DNA of 64,000 nucleotides from Candidatus Gastranaerophilales bacterium (GTDB taxonomy: Bacteria; Cyanobacteriota; Vampirovibrionia; Gastranaerophilales; Gastranaerophilaceae): the NCBI GenBank assembly GCA_944323045.1, contig CALUQX010000005.1:36884-100883 (forward strand), in the 5' to 3' direction. Position numbers and translations under genes: made by a program. The notes under the pieces were generated by a model, which saw only the letters and a list, made by a program, of their open reading frames with translations, was not told the DNA's origin and did no database searches. Positions 7,643-16,037 of this stretch are shown piece by piece (positions within the stretch are counted from its first letter, which is position 1; each line of letters opens with the position of its first letter).

Positions 7643-9520
7643 ATGGTTTGTACATTAGAAAAACAGACGATTTCCGAAGAAAAAGCTAAAAAAACTATCC
7701 GCAAAGCACTTAAAGCGCTTGGCAAAAAAAACTTTGTTATGATTATGCATAACGGCAGTTTTCCGTCAGCCGCCGGTCAAAATACCGGATTCGGCACTAT
7801 TAATTCCGATGCAGGAAAAGAATTCATTGAATATTCATCAGGACTTTTCGATGCTATTCAGCTCGGACCTGCAGGCAAAACAAAAAGCTGTGATTCTTCA
7901 CCTTACACAGGTACTATTTTCTCTAACAATCCGCTTTTTGTTGACCTGAAAGAATTAACAACTAAAAAATGGGGAAATATTCTCTCTGAAAAAACATACA
8001 ACGAGATTGTTGAAGACAACCCTAACAAATTCGTTAATAAAACGGCTTATTCATACATCTATAAACGTCAAAACGAAGCTTTGACTGAGGCATGGAATAA
8101 TTTCAAATCAAGTGCTACAAAAAAATTGTTAAAAGAATTTGATGTTTACAAACGCGACAACGAATTCTGGCTTGATAAAGATGCTTTATATGAAGCATTG
8201 TCCGTAGAGCACGGTAATGACTACTGGCCGTTATGGAATTCAGATATGGACAAAAATCTGTTCAACCCTGATTCTATTGAAGAACAGCTTGCATATGGCA
8301 CAAGAATTAAAGAGATTGAAGCCAAATATGCTGATGAAATTGACTATTATAAATTCGTTCAATTTGTAATCAACAAACAAAACGAAGAAACAAGACAATT
8401 TGCGCTTAAGCACAATGTAAAAATGATTGCAGACAGGCAGGTTGCATTCTCAGACCGTGACACCTGGGCATATCAATCATTATTCCTGAAGGGTTGGATG
8501 CTTGGCTGTCCACCTGATTACTTCTCAAAAGACGGACAGGCATGGGGATTTCCTGTAATGAATCCTGAAAGATTGTTCAATGCTGACGGGTCACTGGATG
8601 ACGGCGGAAAATTGATGAAAAATCTTTTCAAAAAAATGTTCAAAGAAAATCCGGGCGGTGTCAGAATTGACCACATTGTAGGTCTAATTGACCCGTGGGT
8701 ATACAAAGCCGGCAAAAAACCGAAAATAGAAGAAGGCGCAGGCAGATTATACTCTTCTCCTGAACATCCGGAACTCGCTAAATTCGCGATAGCAAAGCTT
8801 GATGATTTAGATATGGAATTAACAGCAGACAAAGAAAAACGTGTTAAATCCCTGACTAAAGCTCAAATTAAGCAATACGGCAGAATTATAGAAAAAATCG
8901 TTATTGCCGCAGCAAAAGAAGAAGGTTTGGACAAAGATTCTATTGTCTGTGAAGACTTAGGCACATTGACAAATCCTGTTGCTGCTGTAATGAAAGAATA
9001 TGGCTTGCAGGGCATGAAATTGACGCAGTTTGTAGAGGCTGACAAGCCGGAAGATCCTTACCGCTGCTGCAACATCGGCAAAAAATGCTGGGCAATGGTC
9101 GGCACACATGACAACGAACCAATAAAGATGTGGGCAGATTCAATGATTCATACCCATATCGGATATCTTCACGCAAAAAATCTTGTGGATGATTTGTTCC
9201 AAGAGGCTGAAAACAAGGATGATATCATTGTTCGTTTGACAAATGATTCTGAATTTCTGGCTCAGACAAAGCTTGTAGAATTGTTTGCCAGTCAGGCTGA
9301 AAATATTCAAATCTTCTTTACAGATTATTTCAATGTGTACGATGTCTACAACAGACCTGGTACATCTGGCGATGAAAACTGGAGTTTGAGACTTCCTGAC
9401 AATTACAAGGAATTAACTTCAATTGATTTGCCGAACATCCTGAAACTTGCAATTGAAGCACGCGGCAGTGAATTTGCAAAGAAAAACGAAAAATTGATAG
9501 AACAACTTAATGAAATATAA
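7643..9520 (+). CDS. malQ: 4-alpha-glucanotransferase (GH77)
   Basis: 625 residues. GH77 enzymes transfer alpha-1,4-glucan segments in glycogen or maltodextrin metabolism. The expected catalytic residues are present: nucleophile Asp ~343 in VRIDHIVGL, acid/base Glu ~437 in CEDLG, and transition-state Asp ~490 in GTHDNEP. FMIMHNGSFPS-like N-terminal and GMLGCPPDYFS-like central segments also match the family. I chose the ATG at 7643 because AAGAGGGG lies 6-8 nt before it; an upstream start at 7619 would put that site inside the gene. The TPR/NHL gene follows after 3 nt. Confidence 0.93.
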   Translation: MVCTLEKQTISEEKAKKTIRKALKALGKKNFVMIMHNGSFPSAAGQNTGFGTINSDAGKEFIEYSSGLFDAIQLGPAGKTKSCDSSPYTGTIFSNNPLFVDLKELTTKKWGNILSEKTYNEIVEDNPNKFVNKTAYSYIYKRQNEALTEAWNNFKSSATKKLLKEFDVYKRDNEFWLDKDALYEALSVEHGNDYWPLWNSDMDKNLFNPDSIEEQLAYGTRIKEIEAKYADEIDYYKFVQFVINKQNEETRQFALKHNVKMIADRQVAFSDRDTWAYQSLFLKGWMLGCPPDYFSKDGQAWGFPVMNPERLFNADGSLDDGGKLMKNLFKKMFKENPGGVRIDHIVGLIDPWVYKAGKKPKIEEGAGRLYSSPEHPELAKFAIAKLDDLDMELTADKEKRVKSLTKAQIKQYGRIIEKIVIAAAKEEGLDKDSIVCEDLGTLTNPVAAVMKEYGLQGMKLTQFVEADKPEDPYRCCNIGKKCWAMVGTHDNEPIKMWADSMIHTHIGYLHAKNLVDDLFQEAENKDDIIVRLTNDSEFLAQTKLVELFASQAENIQIFFTDYFNVYDVYNRPGTSGDENWSLRLPDNYKELTSIDLPNILKLAIEARGSEFAKKNEKLIEQLNEI

Positions 9521-9523
9521 TTT

Positions 9524-10393
9524 ATGAAAAAAATACTTATATTAACATGTTTATTAGCCTTAAGTACCGGCATGGTGTTTGGTGAAGCTCCAACAGTGAG
9601 TCAGCCGGCACCGCCGACTACCGAGGCGAAATTGGAATATAATTTAGGGGTTGACTTTTACAAGGTCGGAAAATATGAACTTGCTATGGCATCTTTTAGA
9701 AAAGCGATTGAACTTGACCCGAATTATATAGATGCATATTATAATTTAGGCTCAATTCTTGAGTTTTTAAAACAGGATGATGCAGCATTGACAGTGTTTA
9801 AACAGATAATCGTGCGCAAACCTGATGATTATGAGGCGTTATACAAAGCCGCAAAGTTAAGCCAGAAACTTGGAATGCCTGAAGATGCACAGAGTTATCT
9901 GTCATTAATTCCGCCATCAAGCCCTATGTATAGAAAAGGGCAGGAAGTTGCATCGCTTTTAAAGACTGATATGCAGACAATTAAACAAGGGGCGGCAGAC
10001 CAGAAAGTTCAGGAAGAGCACCCGTATTACGACAACAGTTCTGTGTATGAGAATATACTTTCGCCAACAGGAATTACCACCGATAAAAACGGTAATGTGT
10101 ATGTAGCGGGGTTTTCTGACAATTCTATATATAAGATTACACCAACCGGTCAGCGGGTAATATTCCTGAAGGATTCGCGCCTGAATGGACCTATTGGAAT
10201 GGTGAGTGATGCCGCCGGAAACATTTATGTTGCGAATTATAATAACAACAATGTTTTGAAAGTAAATCCAACAGGCGGAGTTGTTGTTTTGATAGGCAAT
10301 ATCCAGAAACCTTACGGACTGCATATAGACGGAAATATGCTGTTTATTTCCTCTCAGGGCAGCAATTCAATTGTAAGATATAAATTGAATTAG
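9524..10393 (+). CDS. Exported TPR protein with C-terminal NHL-like blades
   Basis: 289 residues. A signal peptide (residues 1-20, ending near GMVFGEA) is followed by two to three TPR units at about 36-140 (YNLGVDFYKVGKYELAMASF, AYYNLGSILEFLKQ). Residues ~180-289 read as NHL-type beta-propeller strands, repeating GITTDKNGNVYVA, GMVSDAAGNIYVA and GLHIDGNMLFIS. Three blades are too few for a closed propeller alone. It lies 3 nt after malQ and is probably co-transcribed. Exact function unknown; TPR and NHL domains both mediate binding. The stop codon directly abuts a degraded pilin fragment. Confidence 0.8.
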   Translation: MKKILILTCLLALSTGMVFGEAPTVSQPAPPTTEAKLEYNLGVDFYKVGKYELAMASFRKAIELDPNYIDAYYNLGSILEFLKQDDAALTVFKQIIVRKPDDYEALYKAAKLSQKLGMPEDAQSYLSLIPPSSPMYRKGQEVASLLKTDMQTIKQGAADQKVQEEHPYYDNSSVYENILSPTGITTDKNGNVYVAGFSDNSIYKITPTGQRVIFLKDSRLNGPIGMVSDAAGNIYVANYNNNNVLKVNPTGGVVVLIGNIQKPYGLHIDGNMLFISSQGSNSIVRYKLN

Positions 10394-10551
10394 GTGGAAC
10401 CGCCTACCGGTGTGTCTTTGTCTGCAGAATTTAAGAACAATTGTCTTGATGAAAATGGATACAGATGCGCATATTGGGTAATTCAAAAGGTAATAGAGAC
10501 TATCTGTACTGTAAAGATTTAAGTTTCAGCGAGAAAAACAAATGTGATTAA
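10394..10551 (+). pseudogene. Frameshifted C-terminal remnant of a pilin-like gene
   Basis: Read from 10394, the frame gives VSLSAEFKNNCLDENGYRCA and then YWVIQK, stopping soon after. Moving one base at ~10488 continues as GNRDYLYCKDLSFSEKNKCD and stops at 10549. The joined text with its regularly placed Cys resembles the end of pilin-like proteins of this lineage (CxxWVI then GN-DYLxC). There is no start codon, prepilin motif or ribosome-binding site. I read it as a decayed fragment left between two intact genes. Confidence 0.5.
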
Positions 10552-10565
10552 TCCAATATTTTTCG

Positions 10566-10574
10566 TGCTATAAT
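10566..10574 (+). promoter_or_regulatory. Extended -10 (TGCTATAAT) before ychF
   Basis: The extended -10 sequence TGCTATAAT lies ~38 nt before the ychF start. The same nonamer precedes rbfA and dnaX, and near versions precede 34293 and 27086. The -35 side is weak, as is usual for extended -10 promoters. Confidence 0.55.
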
Positions 10575-10611
10575 AATTTTAGTGGAATACGAAAAAGAAG
10601 GAAATATATAA

Positions 10612-11709
10612 ATGCTTAGAACTGGTATTGTCGGCTTGCCGAATGTCGGAAAATCAACACTTTTTAACGCTTTGACCAGTGCAAAAAATGCACAGAGCGC
10701 AAACTATCCGTTTTGTACTATTGAACCCAATGTCGGCGTTGTAAATGTGCCGGATGAAAGGTTGGAAAAACTGGCTAAACTTTGCAAAACAGATGTAATT
10801 ATTCCAACTGCAATTGAATTTGTTGATATAGCAGGACTTGTTAAAGGCGCAAGTAAAGGCGAAGGGTTAGGCAATCAGTTTTTACATAATATTAGAGAAG
10901 TAGATGCAATAATTCAGGTTGTGCGCTGTTTTGACGACCCGAATACAATCCACGTAGCCGGTAAAGTTAACCCGCTTGATGATATTGAAGTTATTAATAC
11001 AGAACTCGCACTGGCAGACCTTGCTTCTGTTGAAAAACGTCAGGCTCGTATTTCCAAACAGGCAAAAGGCGGGGACAAAGATGCTGTTCTTGAGGATAAA
11101 GTTTTAACCCGATTAACAGAACTTCTGTCAGAAGGTACATTTATCAATTTGAAAGACTACTTTAATGAAGATGAAATAGCTGTAGCAAAACAACTCAATT
11201 TAATGTCTACCAAACCGGTTATTTATGCGGCAAATGTTTCTGAATACGATTTGAAAGACGGTAACGCTTACACAGAACAGGTTAAAGAATATGCCGCAAA
11301 ACATAATGCCGAAGTTGTACTGATATCTGCCAAAATAGAAGAAGAACTGGCTGAACTCGGGGAACAAGAGGCTAAAGAATATCTGGCAGAATTAGGAATT
11401 GAAGACAGCGGAATAGATAGAATGATTAAATCAGTTTACCGCCTGCTGAATTTAAGAACATTTATAACTGCCGGCGAAAAAGAAGTTCATGCCTGGACAA
11501 TTCCGGCAGGTGCTAAGGCGCCTCAGGCTGCAGGAGTAATTCATACTGACTTTGAAAAAGGATTTATCAGGGCAGAAGTTACCTCTTACAACGACTTTAT
11601 AGAATGCGGTTCTTATGCTGCTTGCAAGGATAAAGGCGTAACCCGTCTGGAAGGCAAGGATTACGAAGTTCAGGACGGGGATCTCGTGCATTTTCGCTTT
11701 GCAGTCTAA
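10612..11709 (+). CDS. ychF: YchF/OLA1-type P-loop ATPase
   Basis: 365 residues, full length for YchF, a ribosome-associated Obg-like ATPase linked to translation and stress responses. G1 is [15 protein letters not shown] (residues ~8-22), G3 region is [20 protein letters not shown]. The TGS domain forms the C-terminus with [28 protein letters not shown] and [19 protein letters not shown] lies before the ATG. Its last 113 nt are overlapped on the opposite strand by the gene 11597-12490, which is unusual. Confidence 0.96.
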   Translation: MLRTGIVGLPNVGKSTLFNALTSAKNAQSANYPFCTIEPNVGVVNVPDERLEKLAKLCKTDVIIPTAIEFVDIAGLVKGASKGEGLGNQFLHNIREVDAIIQVVRCFDDPNTIHVAGKVNPLDDIEVINTELALADLASVEKRQARISKQAKGGDKDAVLEDKVLTRLTELLSEGTFINLKDYFNEDEIAVAKQLNLMSTKPVIYAANVSEYDLKDGNAYTEQVKEYAAKHNAEVVLISAKIEEELAELGEQEAKEYLAELGIEDSGIDRMIKSVYRLLNLRTFITAGEKEVHAWTIPAGAKAPQAAGVIHTDFEKGFIRAEVTSYNDFIECGSYAACKDKGVTRLEGKDYEVQDGDLVHFRFAV

Positions 11710-12490
11710 ATACATTTTGTAATTCCATATAATGACCGGCGTCTAACAGTTCATAAAAAATTCTGCAAGCTGTAGGGGCAAGTGCCTGTGTCCATTCTTT
11801 ATCGAGATACAGTCCTTCTACAAATCTTGCAAAAAGTTCAGTCGGACGTTCATAGTATTTTTTGTATTTATTTATGCGTGCACTTATCCGCGTCTGTTTG
11901 CGAATTGCCGAACGAAGTCTGATATATGCACAAAATGCCTGCTGCATATCAGGAAAATCTTTCTCCAGATTATCTATTGTAAAAACTTCCTCCCGTGTAC
12001 CAAAAAAGCCGCTGATTAATTTAACGCGGTCATATTTCAGCAAATATCTGGCTTTTGAGCGTCTGATATATTTATCGAATTCTTTAAATTTTTTTGAGCG
12101 TAAAAATTTCGGGTAATCTTCCTTTATAACTTTTTCCAGTGCTTTAATTCTTTCTTTAACCCTTGCTCTGTGTTCCAGAAGCCGGATACAAAGCGAATTT
12201 TCATCCACAAAATGCGTTACTTTAATTAATTCTTCCCTTATCACAGGATTGTTATTCAGAAAAAGAATTTCCAATGTGCCGCCGGATTTGTTAATATCTT
12301 TTTCCAGTTTAGAATGAATATAGTGCGCAAATTCATGCAAAAGTGTGGGCACAATACGATTGGGCGGAACATTTTTGGATATATCAATCCTGTTTTTCAT
12401 AAAAAAGCCCTGATGCCCGCGCGCTTTAGTAGATGTATGTACCTCAAGCCCGAGTGACCTGAAATATTTAACTAAATCTTTTTCATCCAT
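11597..12490 (-). CDS. Putative HExxH zinc metallopeptidase
   Basis: 297 residues. The motif [11 protein letters not shown] (residues ~49-59) is a HExxH zinc site like those of ImmA/IrrE peptidases. The rest is basic and helical with many Arg/Lys ([39 protein letters not shown]) and matches no family I know. The ATG at 12490 lacks a ribosome-binding site but follows TATAAT-N6 exactly, so it may be leaderless. The last ~38 residues are antisense to ychF and look like forced coding. No XRE partner is adjacent, so an ImmA-type role is not supported. Substrate unknown. Confidence 0.7.
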   Translation of the reverse strand: MDEKDLVKYFRSLGLEVHTSTKARGHQGFFMKNRIDISKNVPPNRIVPTLLHEFAHYIHSKLEKDINKSGGTLEILFLNNNPVIREELIKVTHFVDENSLCIRLLEHRARVKERIKALEKVIKEDYPKFLRSKKFKEFDKYIRRSKARYLLKYDRVKLISGFFGTREEVFTIDNLEKDFPDMQQAFCAYIRLRSAIRKQTRISARINKYKKYYERPTELFARFVEGLYLDKEWTQALAPTACRIFYELLDAGHYMELQNVFRLQSENARDPRPELRNPCLPDGLRLYPCKQHKNRIL

Positions 12491-12496
12491 ATTTGT

Positions 12497-12505
12497 ATTA
12501 TAACA
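12497..12505 (-). promoter_or_regulatory. Extended -10 (TGTTATAAT), leaderless geometry
   Basis: On the minus strand TGTTATAAT ends 6 nt before the ATG at 12490. This is the same distance as for the genes at 1920 and 39849. Confidence 0.55.
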
Positions 12506-12598
12506 TTTAAATATTGTAACAGCAATTTGATATTTTTATCCGCGCAGGTTTATTATAAAGTCGTAAGATTAACGTCTATTTATTTTTTCTGAAATTCA

Positions 12599-12607
12599 TG
12601 CTATAAT
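12599..12607 (+). promoter_or_regulatory. Extended -10 (TGCTATAAT) before rbfA
   Basis: TGCTATAAT lies 20 nt before the rbfA ATG, leaving a short leader with the ribosome-binding site AAGGAG. Confidence 0.6.
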
Positions 12608-12627
12608 CAAATGGCAAGGAGAAAATT

Positions 12628-12972
12628 ATGACTTTAAGAAATGAACGTGTTAGAAAAGAATTAATGAGAGATATTTCAGATATTTTACGTAAAGAAATAC
12701 GCGGACTCGCCGGAGTCGTTTCTATTATTGATGTGGAAGTTTCCCATGACAACTCTTTTGCAAAAGTCATTTATAGCGTTTTAGGTTCTCCTGAACAAAT
12801 AGATAAAACAAAAGAAATTATTGAGAAAAGCACCCCTAAAATCAGATATGAAGTCGGCAGACGCATTCGTTTGCGCTTAACGCCGGAATTGAAATTTGTC
12901 TACAGTGATTCATTTGAAAAAGGCTCTAGAGTAACAGAAATTATTGATAGAATTTCCCGCGGAGAGTTGTAA
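12628..12972 (+). CDS. rbfA: Ribosome-binding factor A
   Basis: 114 residues, typical for RbfA, a late 30S maturation factor that binds the 16S 5' helix region. Family features are the N-terminal RKELMRDISDILRKEIR, the strand VVSIIDVEVSHDNSFAKVI and the C-terminal RRIRLRLTPELKFVYSDSFE. AAGGAG precedes the ATG. The next gene, truB, starts 2 nt after its stop; rbfA-truB is a conserved bacterial operon pair. Confidence 0.96.
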   Translation: MTLRNERVRKELMRDISDILRKEIRGLAGVVSIIDVEVSHDNSFAKVIYSVLGSPEQIDKTKEIIEKSTPKIRYEVGRRIRLRLTPELKFVYSDSFEKGSRVTEIIDRISRGEL

Positions 12973-12974
12973 TA

Positions 12975-13862
12975 GTGGTATTGGCTAAGGGCAATAAAAA
13001 CAATTATTTTGGCTTTTTAAATATATATAAACCAGCCGGCATGACCTCTCATGATGTGGTTGCCTGTGTGCGTAAAATTACAAGCCAAAGACAGGTCGGG
13101 CATACAGGAACATTGGATCCTTTTGCTGAAGGTGTTTTGCCTGTTTGCGTTGGAAAAGCTACAAGACTTATTGAATTTCTTGCCGATGATAAAGAATATA
13201 TCGCAACAGTTCAGTTTGGAAAAACTACTGACACCTATGATTGCGAAGGGCAAATAACCTCAACTTCAGATAAAAAAATAACCCGTAATGAAATTATTGC
13301 AGCATTAAAAGATTTTGAAGGAGAAATAGAACAACTTCCGCCAATATATTCCGCTATTAAAGTAAACGGAAAAAAACTCTATGATTACGCAAGAAAAGGA
13401 CAGTCCGTAGAAATTCAGCCGCGCAAAGTGTTTATTGAAAAAATTGCCCTGCAAACATTTGATGAGACCTCTCAGGCTGCAGAAATTCTTGTAAAATGTT
13501 CTAAAGGAACATACATCCGCTCAATTGCATATGACCTCGGTCAAAAACTCGGGGCAGGCGCGTATTTGACTAAATTAATCAGAACACAAGCCGGCAGTTT
13601 TCAAATCAATTCTTCTCATAAGCTTGATGAACTTAAAAATAATTTTTCTTCTGCCTGTCTCATTAACCCGTTTGACATCCTGCCGCTTCCAAAACTTGAA
13701 CTTAATGAAGAACAGCTTGATAAAGTCAAACACGGACAGTTTTTAAAAAATTCTCAATTTAATGACGGTCAATTTGTTATTTTGTTTTATAATAAAGACG
13801 GAATAGCTGCTATTGGTGCAGTAGAAAAAGATAAAATTAAAACAAAGAAAGTGTTTGTATAG
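12975..13862 (+). CDS. truB: tRNA pseudouridine55 synthase
   Basis: 295 residues. TruB makes pseudouridine 55 in the T loop of tRNAs. The catalytic Asp is in GHTGTLDPFAEGVLP (residues ~43-57), preceded by the N-terminal FGFLNIYKPAGMTSHDVV. Further family motifs are PPIYSAIKVNGKKLYDYAR and CSKGTYIRSIAYDLG. The start is a GTG 2 nt after rbfA, consistent with coupling. The gene is followed within 1 nt by a secreted-protein gene. Confidence 0.96.
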   Translation: MVLAKGNKNNYFGFLNIYKPAGMTSHDVVACVRKITSQRQVGHTGTLDPFAEGVLPVCVGKATRLIEFLADDKEYIATVQFGKTTDTYDCEGQITSTSDKKITRNEIIAALKDFEGEIEQLPPIYSAIKVNGKKLYDYARKGQSVEIQPRKVFIEKIALQTFDETSQAAEILVKCSKGTYIRSIAYDLGQKLGAGAYLTKLIRTQAGSFQINSSHKLDELKNNFSSACLINPFDILPLPKLELNEEQLDKVKHGQFLKNSQFNDGQFVILFYNKDGIAAIGAVEKDKIKTKKVFV

Positions 13863-13863
13863 T

Positions 13864-14730
13864 ATGAAAAAATTTATTATTACATTTTTCAGTCTGGTAT
13901 TGCTCCTAAGTAGTACTGCATCAGGTAAAAACTGTAATTACGATGAATTCAAATGTAAAGAAGAAAGCGGGCTTACACCTACTTATTCAAGATTTTTCAG
14001 CCAGATTACGGGTACCAATTTTATTGCTGAAAGAATCGCACAGTCTATTATCAAAAAAAATATAAAGAAAACTGTCGGAGGTGATTTTAGTGTCAGGCTT
14101 AAATCATACAGTACAAAAGATATGAAAGCCGGAAGATTTAAATCATTTGAAATCAAAGGTAAACACATAAATATTGATAGTATATATCTCTCAGAATTCA
14201 AAATGAGAACTTTATGCGATTTTAATTATATAAGTCTTGATAAAGACTGGAACATGACAATTGTGGATGATGTACCGTTAATATTTGATATTACAATCAC
14301 TCAGGATGATTTAAACAAAACAATGGAATCAAAAGAATATAAGCGTCTGTTAAGTGATATAAACCTTCTCGGTGCCGGAATTTTTACAGTCGAGTCCTCC
14401 AGTATGAAAATAAAAGATGATAAAATATACTACATAATGAATATCGCAATACCTTTTGTACGCGGCACTCAAGAAGTCGCGATATGCGCTGAATTGGAGG
14501 CTGTGAACGGTGATATAAAGTTTGTTGATGTAGAACTTTTGAATAAAAACTTTATGCTTAAATCTCATAAACTTTCAACTATTTTAAATTATATTAACCC
14601 ACTTGATTTTTCTGTAAAAATACTGGAAAATAAAGATGCAAGATTAAATATAAATAATGTGTTAATTATAGATAATAAAATATTAGTTGACGGATCAGTA
14701 GTTTTGTTAAAAGATATTATCAGAGAATAA
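13864..14730 (+). CDS. Exported DUF2993/LmeA-like lipid-binding protein
   Basis: 288 residues with a cleavable-looking signal peptide (residues ~1-20, LVLLLSSTASG). The body has the character of DUF2993/LmeA proteins: an amphipathic N-terminal helix (IAQSIIKKNIKKTVGGDFSV), alternating strands, and an ending VLIIDNKILVDGSVVLL, where the family evaluates a membrane-facing barrel-like fold. I infer a periplasmic lipid-binding role; assignment is by resemblance only. I chose the ATG at 13864 over the TTG at 13855 because the signal peptide starts cleanly there. It probably belongs to the rbfA-truB transcript. Confidence 0.65.
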   Translation: MKKFIITFFSLVLLLSSTASGKNCNYDEFKCKEESGLTPTYSRFFSQITGTNFIAERIAQSIIKKNIKKTVGGDFSVRLKSYSTKDMKAGRFKSFEIKGKHINIDSIYLSEFKMRTLCDFNYISLDKDWNMTIVDDVPLIFDITITQDDLNKTMESKEYKRLLSDINLLGAGIFTVESSSMKIKDDKIYYIMNIAIPFVRGTQEVAICAELEAVNGDIKFVDVELLNKNFMLKSHKLSTILNYINPLDFSVKILENKDARLNINNVLIIDNKILVDGSVVLLKDIIRE

Positions 14731-14740
14731 GGAATTAGCT

Positions 14741-15346
14741 ATGCGAAAAAATCAAAAAATGTTTCTGGGCACACTTGCAGTAATAATGGTTGCGATATGC
14801 GGATTTACCGCAATGAAAGTTTTGTACAATGATGATCAGGCAGCTAACGGTCCTCTATTACCGGTGCAGGAGCAGCCTAATCAGGAACAACCTTCTGAAC
14901 AAACTCAACCGGAAAAAGAAAAAGTTTATGTTAATGTATTCTTTATCGGGCAGGATGAAAATAACTATGAAGTCTACAAAGCTGTAAAACGTGAATATGA
15001 TGAAACAGTTGATGGTCCAAAATTCAAATTCGCAATAGACAGCCTTGTTATGGGACCAAAACCCGAAGAAAAAGTTAAAGGTGTTTACTCCGAAATTCCG
15101 TCCGGAACACGCGTTATTTCAATTACCGAACGCCCTGAAGGCATCATCGTTAATCTGTCTTCTGAATTTGAAGCCGGCGGCGGCACTGACAGCATTTACA
15201 AAAGAATTTATCAACTAATAAAAACTGCCCGCCGCAATACAGACAGACCTGTTTATCTCTATATCGAAGGCAGAAAAGCCGATGTTATTGGCGGTGAAGG
15301 TATCATGTTAAATCAGCCTTTAAATGAAAATTCACTTGATGGGTAA
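14741..15346 (+). CDS. Membrane-anchored GerMN-domain protein
   Basis: 201 residues. One N-terminal membrane segment (residues ~8-28), a Pro/Gln/Glu-rich linker (40-60), then a GerMN domain from ~62 on (VYVNVFFIGQDENNYEVYKA, FAIDSLVMGPKPEE, GIIVNLSSEFEAGGG). GerMN occurs in spore germination proteins but also in many non-spore-formers, where its role is unclear. No sporulation genes are in this window. AAGGAATT lies before the ATG. It sits 10 nt after the DUF2993-like gene and so shares its envelope context. Confidence 0.8.
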   Translation: MRKNQKMFLGTLAVIMVAICGFTAMKVLYNDDQAANGPLLPVQEQPNQEQPSEQTQPEKEKVYVNVFFIGQDENNYEVYKAVKREYDETVDGPKFKFAIDSLVMGPKPEEKVKGVYSEIPSGTRVISITERPEGIIVNLSSEFEAGGGTDSIYKRIYQLIKTARRNTDRPVYLYIEGRKADVIGGEGIMLNQPLNENSLDG

Positions 15347-15352
15347 TCTGCA

Positions 15353-15619
15353 ATGGAAAAAGATATAAATTACTATCTGAATTTAAACTGGACTCTTATT
15401 GAAGGTGAAGATTTAGATTTTGAAGGTAAGACTTATTATTATATAGAAATCAAAGAAATTCCGAGTTTTGTATTCTGTGCAAAAACTCCAGAAAAAGCAC
15501 GTGAAAACTACAAACAACAGTTAAAATTAACGCTAACTGTTATGCTTGAAAGCGGTGAACATATTGTTGAACCGGATGAATTTGAAGAGGAACCCGATTG
15601 GGAATCACTTTGCCCTTAA
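15353..15619 (+). CDS. Small HicB-like protein
   Basis: 88 residues. The central YYYIEIKEIPSFVFCAKTPE, then ENYKQQLKLTLTVMLESGEH, follow the beta-strand plus helix layout of HicB-like folds (eIPg - a-T-eEA - l - e-G - ip-P). The C-terminus is very acidic. Classical HicB is the antitoxin of the HicA mRNA interferase, but no HicA gene is adjacent and no DNA-binding domain is present. It starts 6 nt after the GerMN gene without a clear ribosome-binding site, suggesting coupling. Function unknown. Confidence 0.6.
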   Translation: MEKDINYYLNLNWTLIEGEDLDFEGKTYYYIEIKEIPSFVFCAKTPEKARENYKQQLKLTLTVMLESGEHIVEPDEFEEEPDWESLCP

Positions 15620-15631
15620 AAATTTAAAAAT

Positions 15632-15886
15632 CTAAAATTTGCAATTTAAGATATCTTCAACTTTTACCTCTAAAGCATCCGCAATTCTATATAGTGTTTT
15701 AATGCGGATATTATAATTTCCTCGCTCTATAGCACTGAGTGCATTTGTACTTAATTCCGATTTAAAACTCAATTCTTCCTGAGAAAAATCTTTTTTCAGA
15801 CGCAGGTATCTTATACTTTGACCGATTTTGAAAAGCAACTCATCTTTCATAACAACATAGTAAAATGTTGACAAATTTTCTTCCAT
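15632..15886 (-). CDS. XRE-family regulator with its own operator
   Basis: 84 residues, nearly all a Cro/C1 helix-turn-helix (IGQSIRYLRLKKDFSQEELS, then LSTNALSAIERGNYNIRIKT), with the C-terminal DALEVKVEDILNC typical of short XRE proteins. A perfect inverted repeat lies immediately upstream and overlaps the likely -10, which points to self-repression. There is no obvious ribosome-binding site, and translation could also start at the internal Met ~13 (MKDELLF). It converges on the HicB-like gene with a 12-nt gap; whether the two work together is open. Confidence 0.8.
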   Translation of the reverse strand: MEENLSTFYYVVMKDELLFKIGQSIRYLRLKKDFSQEELSFKSELSTNALSAIERGNYNIRIKTLYRIADALEVKVEDILNCKF

Positions 15887-15887
15887 T

Positions 15888-15917
15888 ATGTATACTTGTA
15901 TTACTACAAGTATACAT
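15888..15917 (-). promoter_or_regulatory. Palindromic operator of the XRE gene
   Basis: 13-bp perfect inverted repeat, ATGTATACTTGTA (15888-15900) with TACAAGTATACAT (15905-15917), spaced by TTAC. A further TACAAG half-site follows at ~15934. It touches the start codon region of the XRE gene at 15886 and includes a TATACT that could be its -10. I infer autoregulation. Confidence 0.75.
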
Positions 15918-16037
15918 GTAAAAATACAAGCAAAATTGATGTATTTATAAATTTAATAAAAAAATAGGAAGCAGCAGTTTAATAAATTGTATGGAGATGG
16001 TACTCCCATTCCCAGTATCCTCTCCGACTTCCGTTTT

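Noticed and set aside
15353..15886. HicAB toxin-antitoxin pair
   Set aside because: No HicA-like toxin is adjacent; the neighbouring XRE gene is convergent rather than in the same operon.
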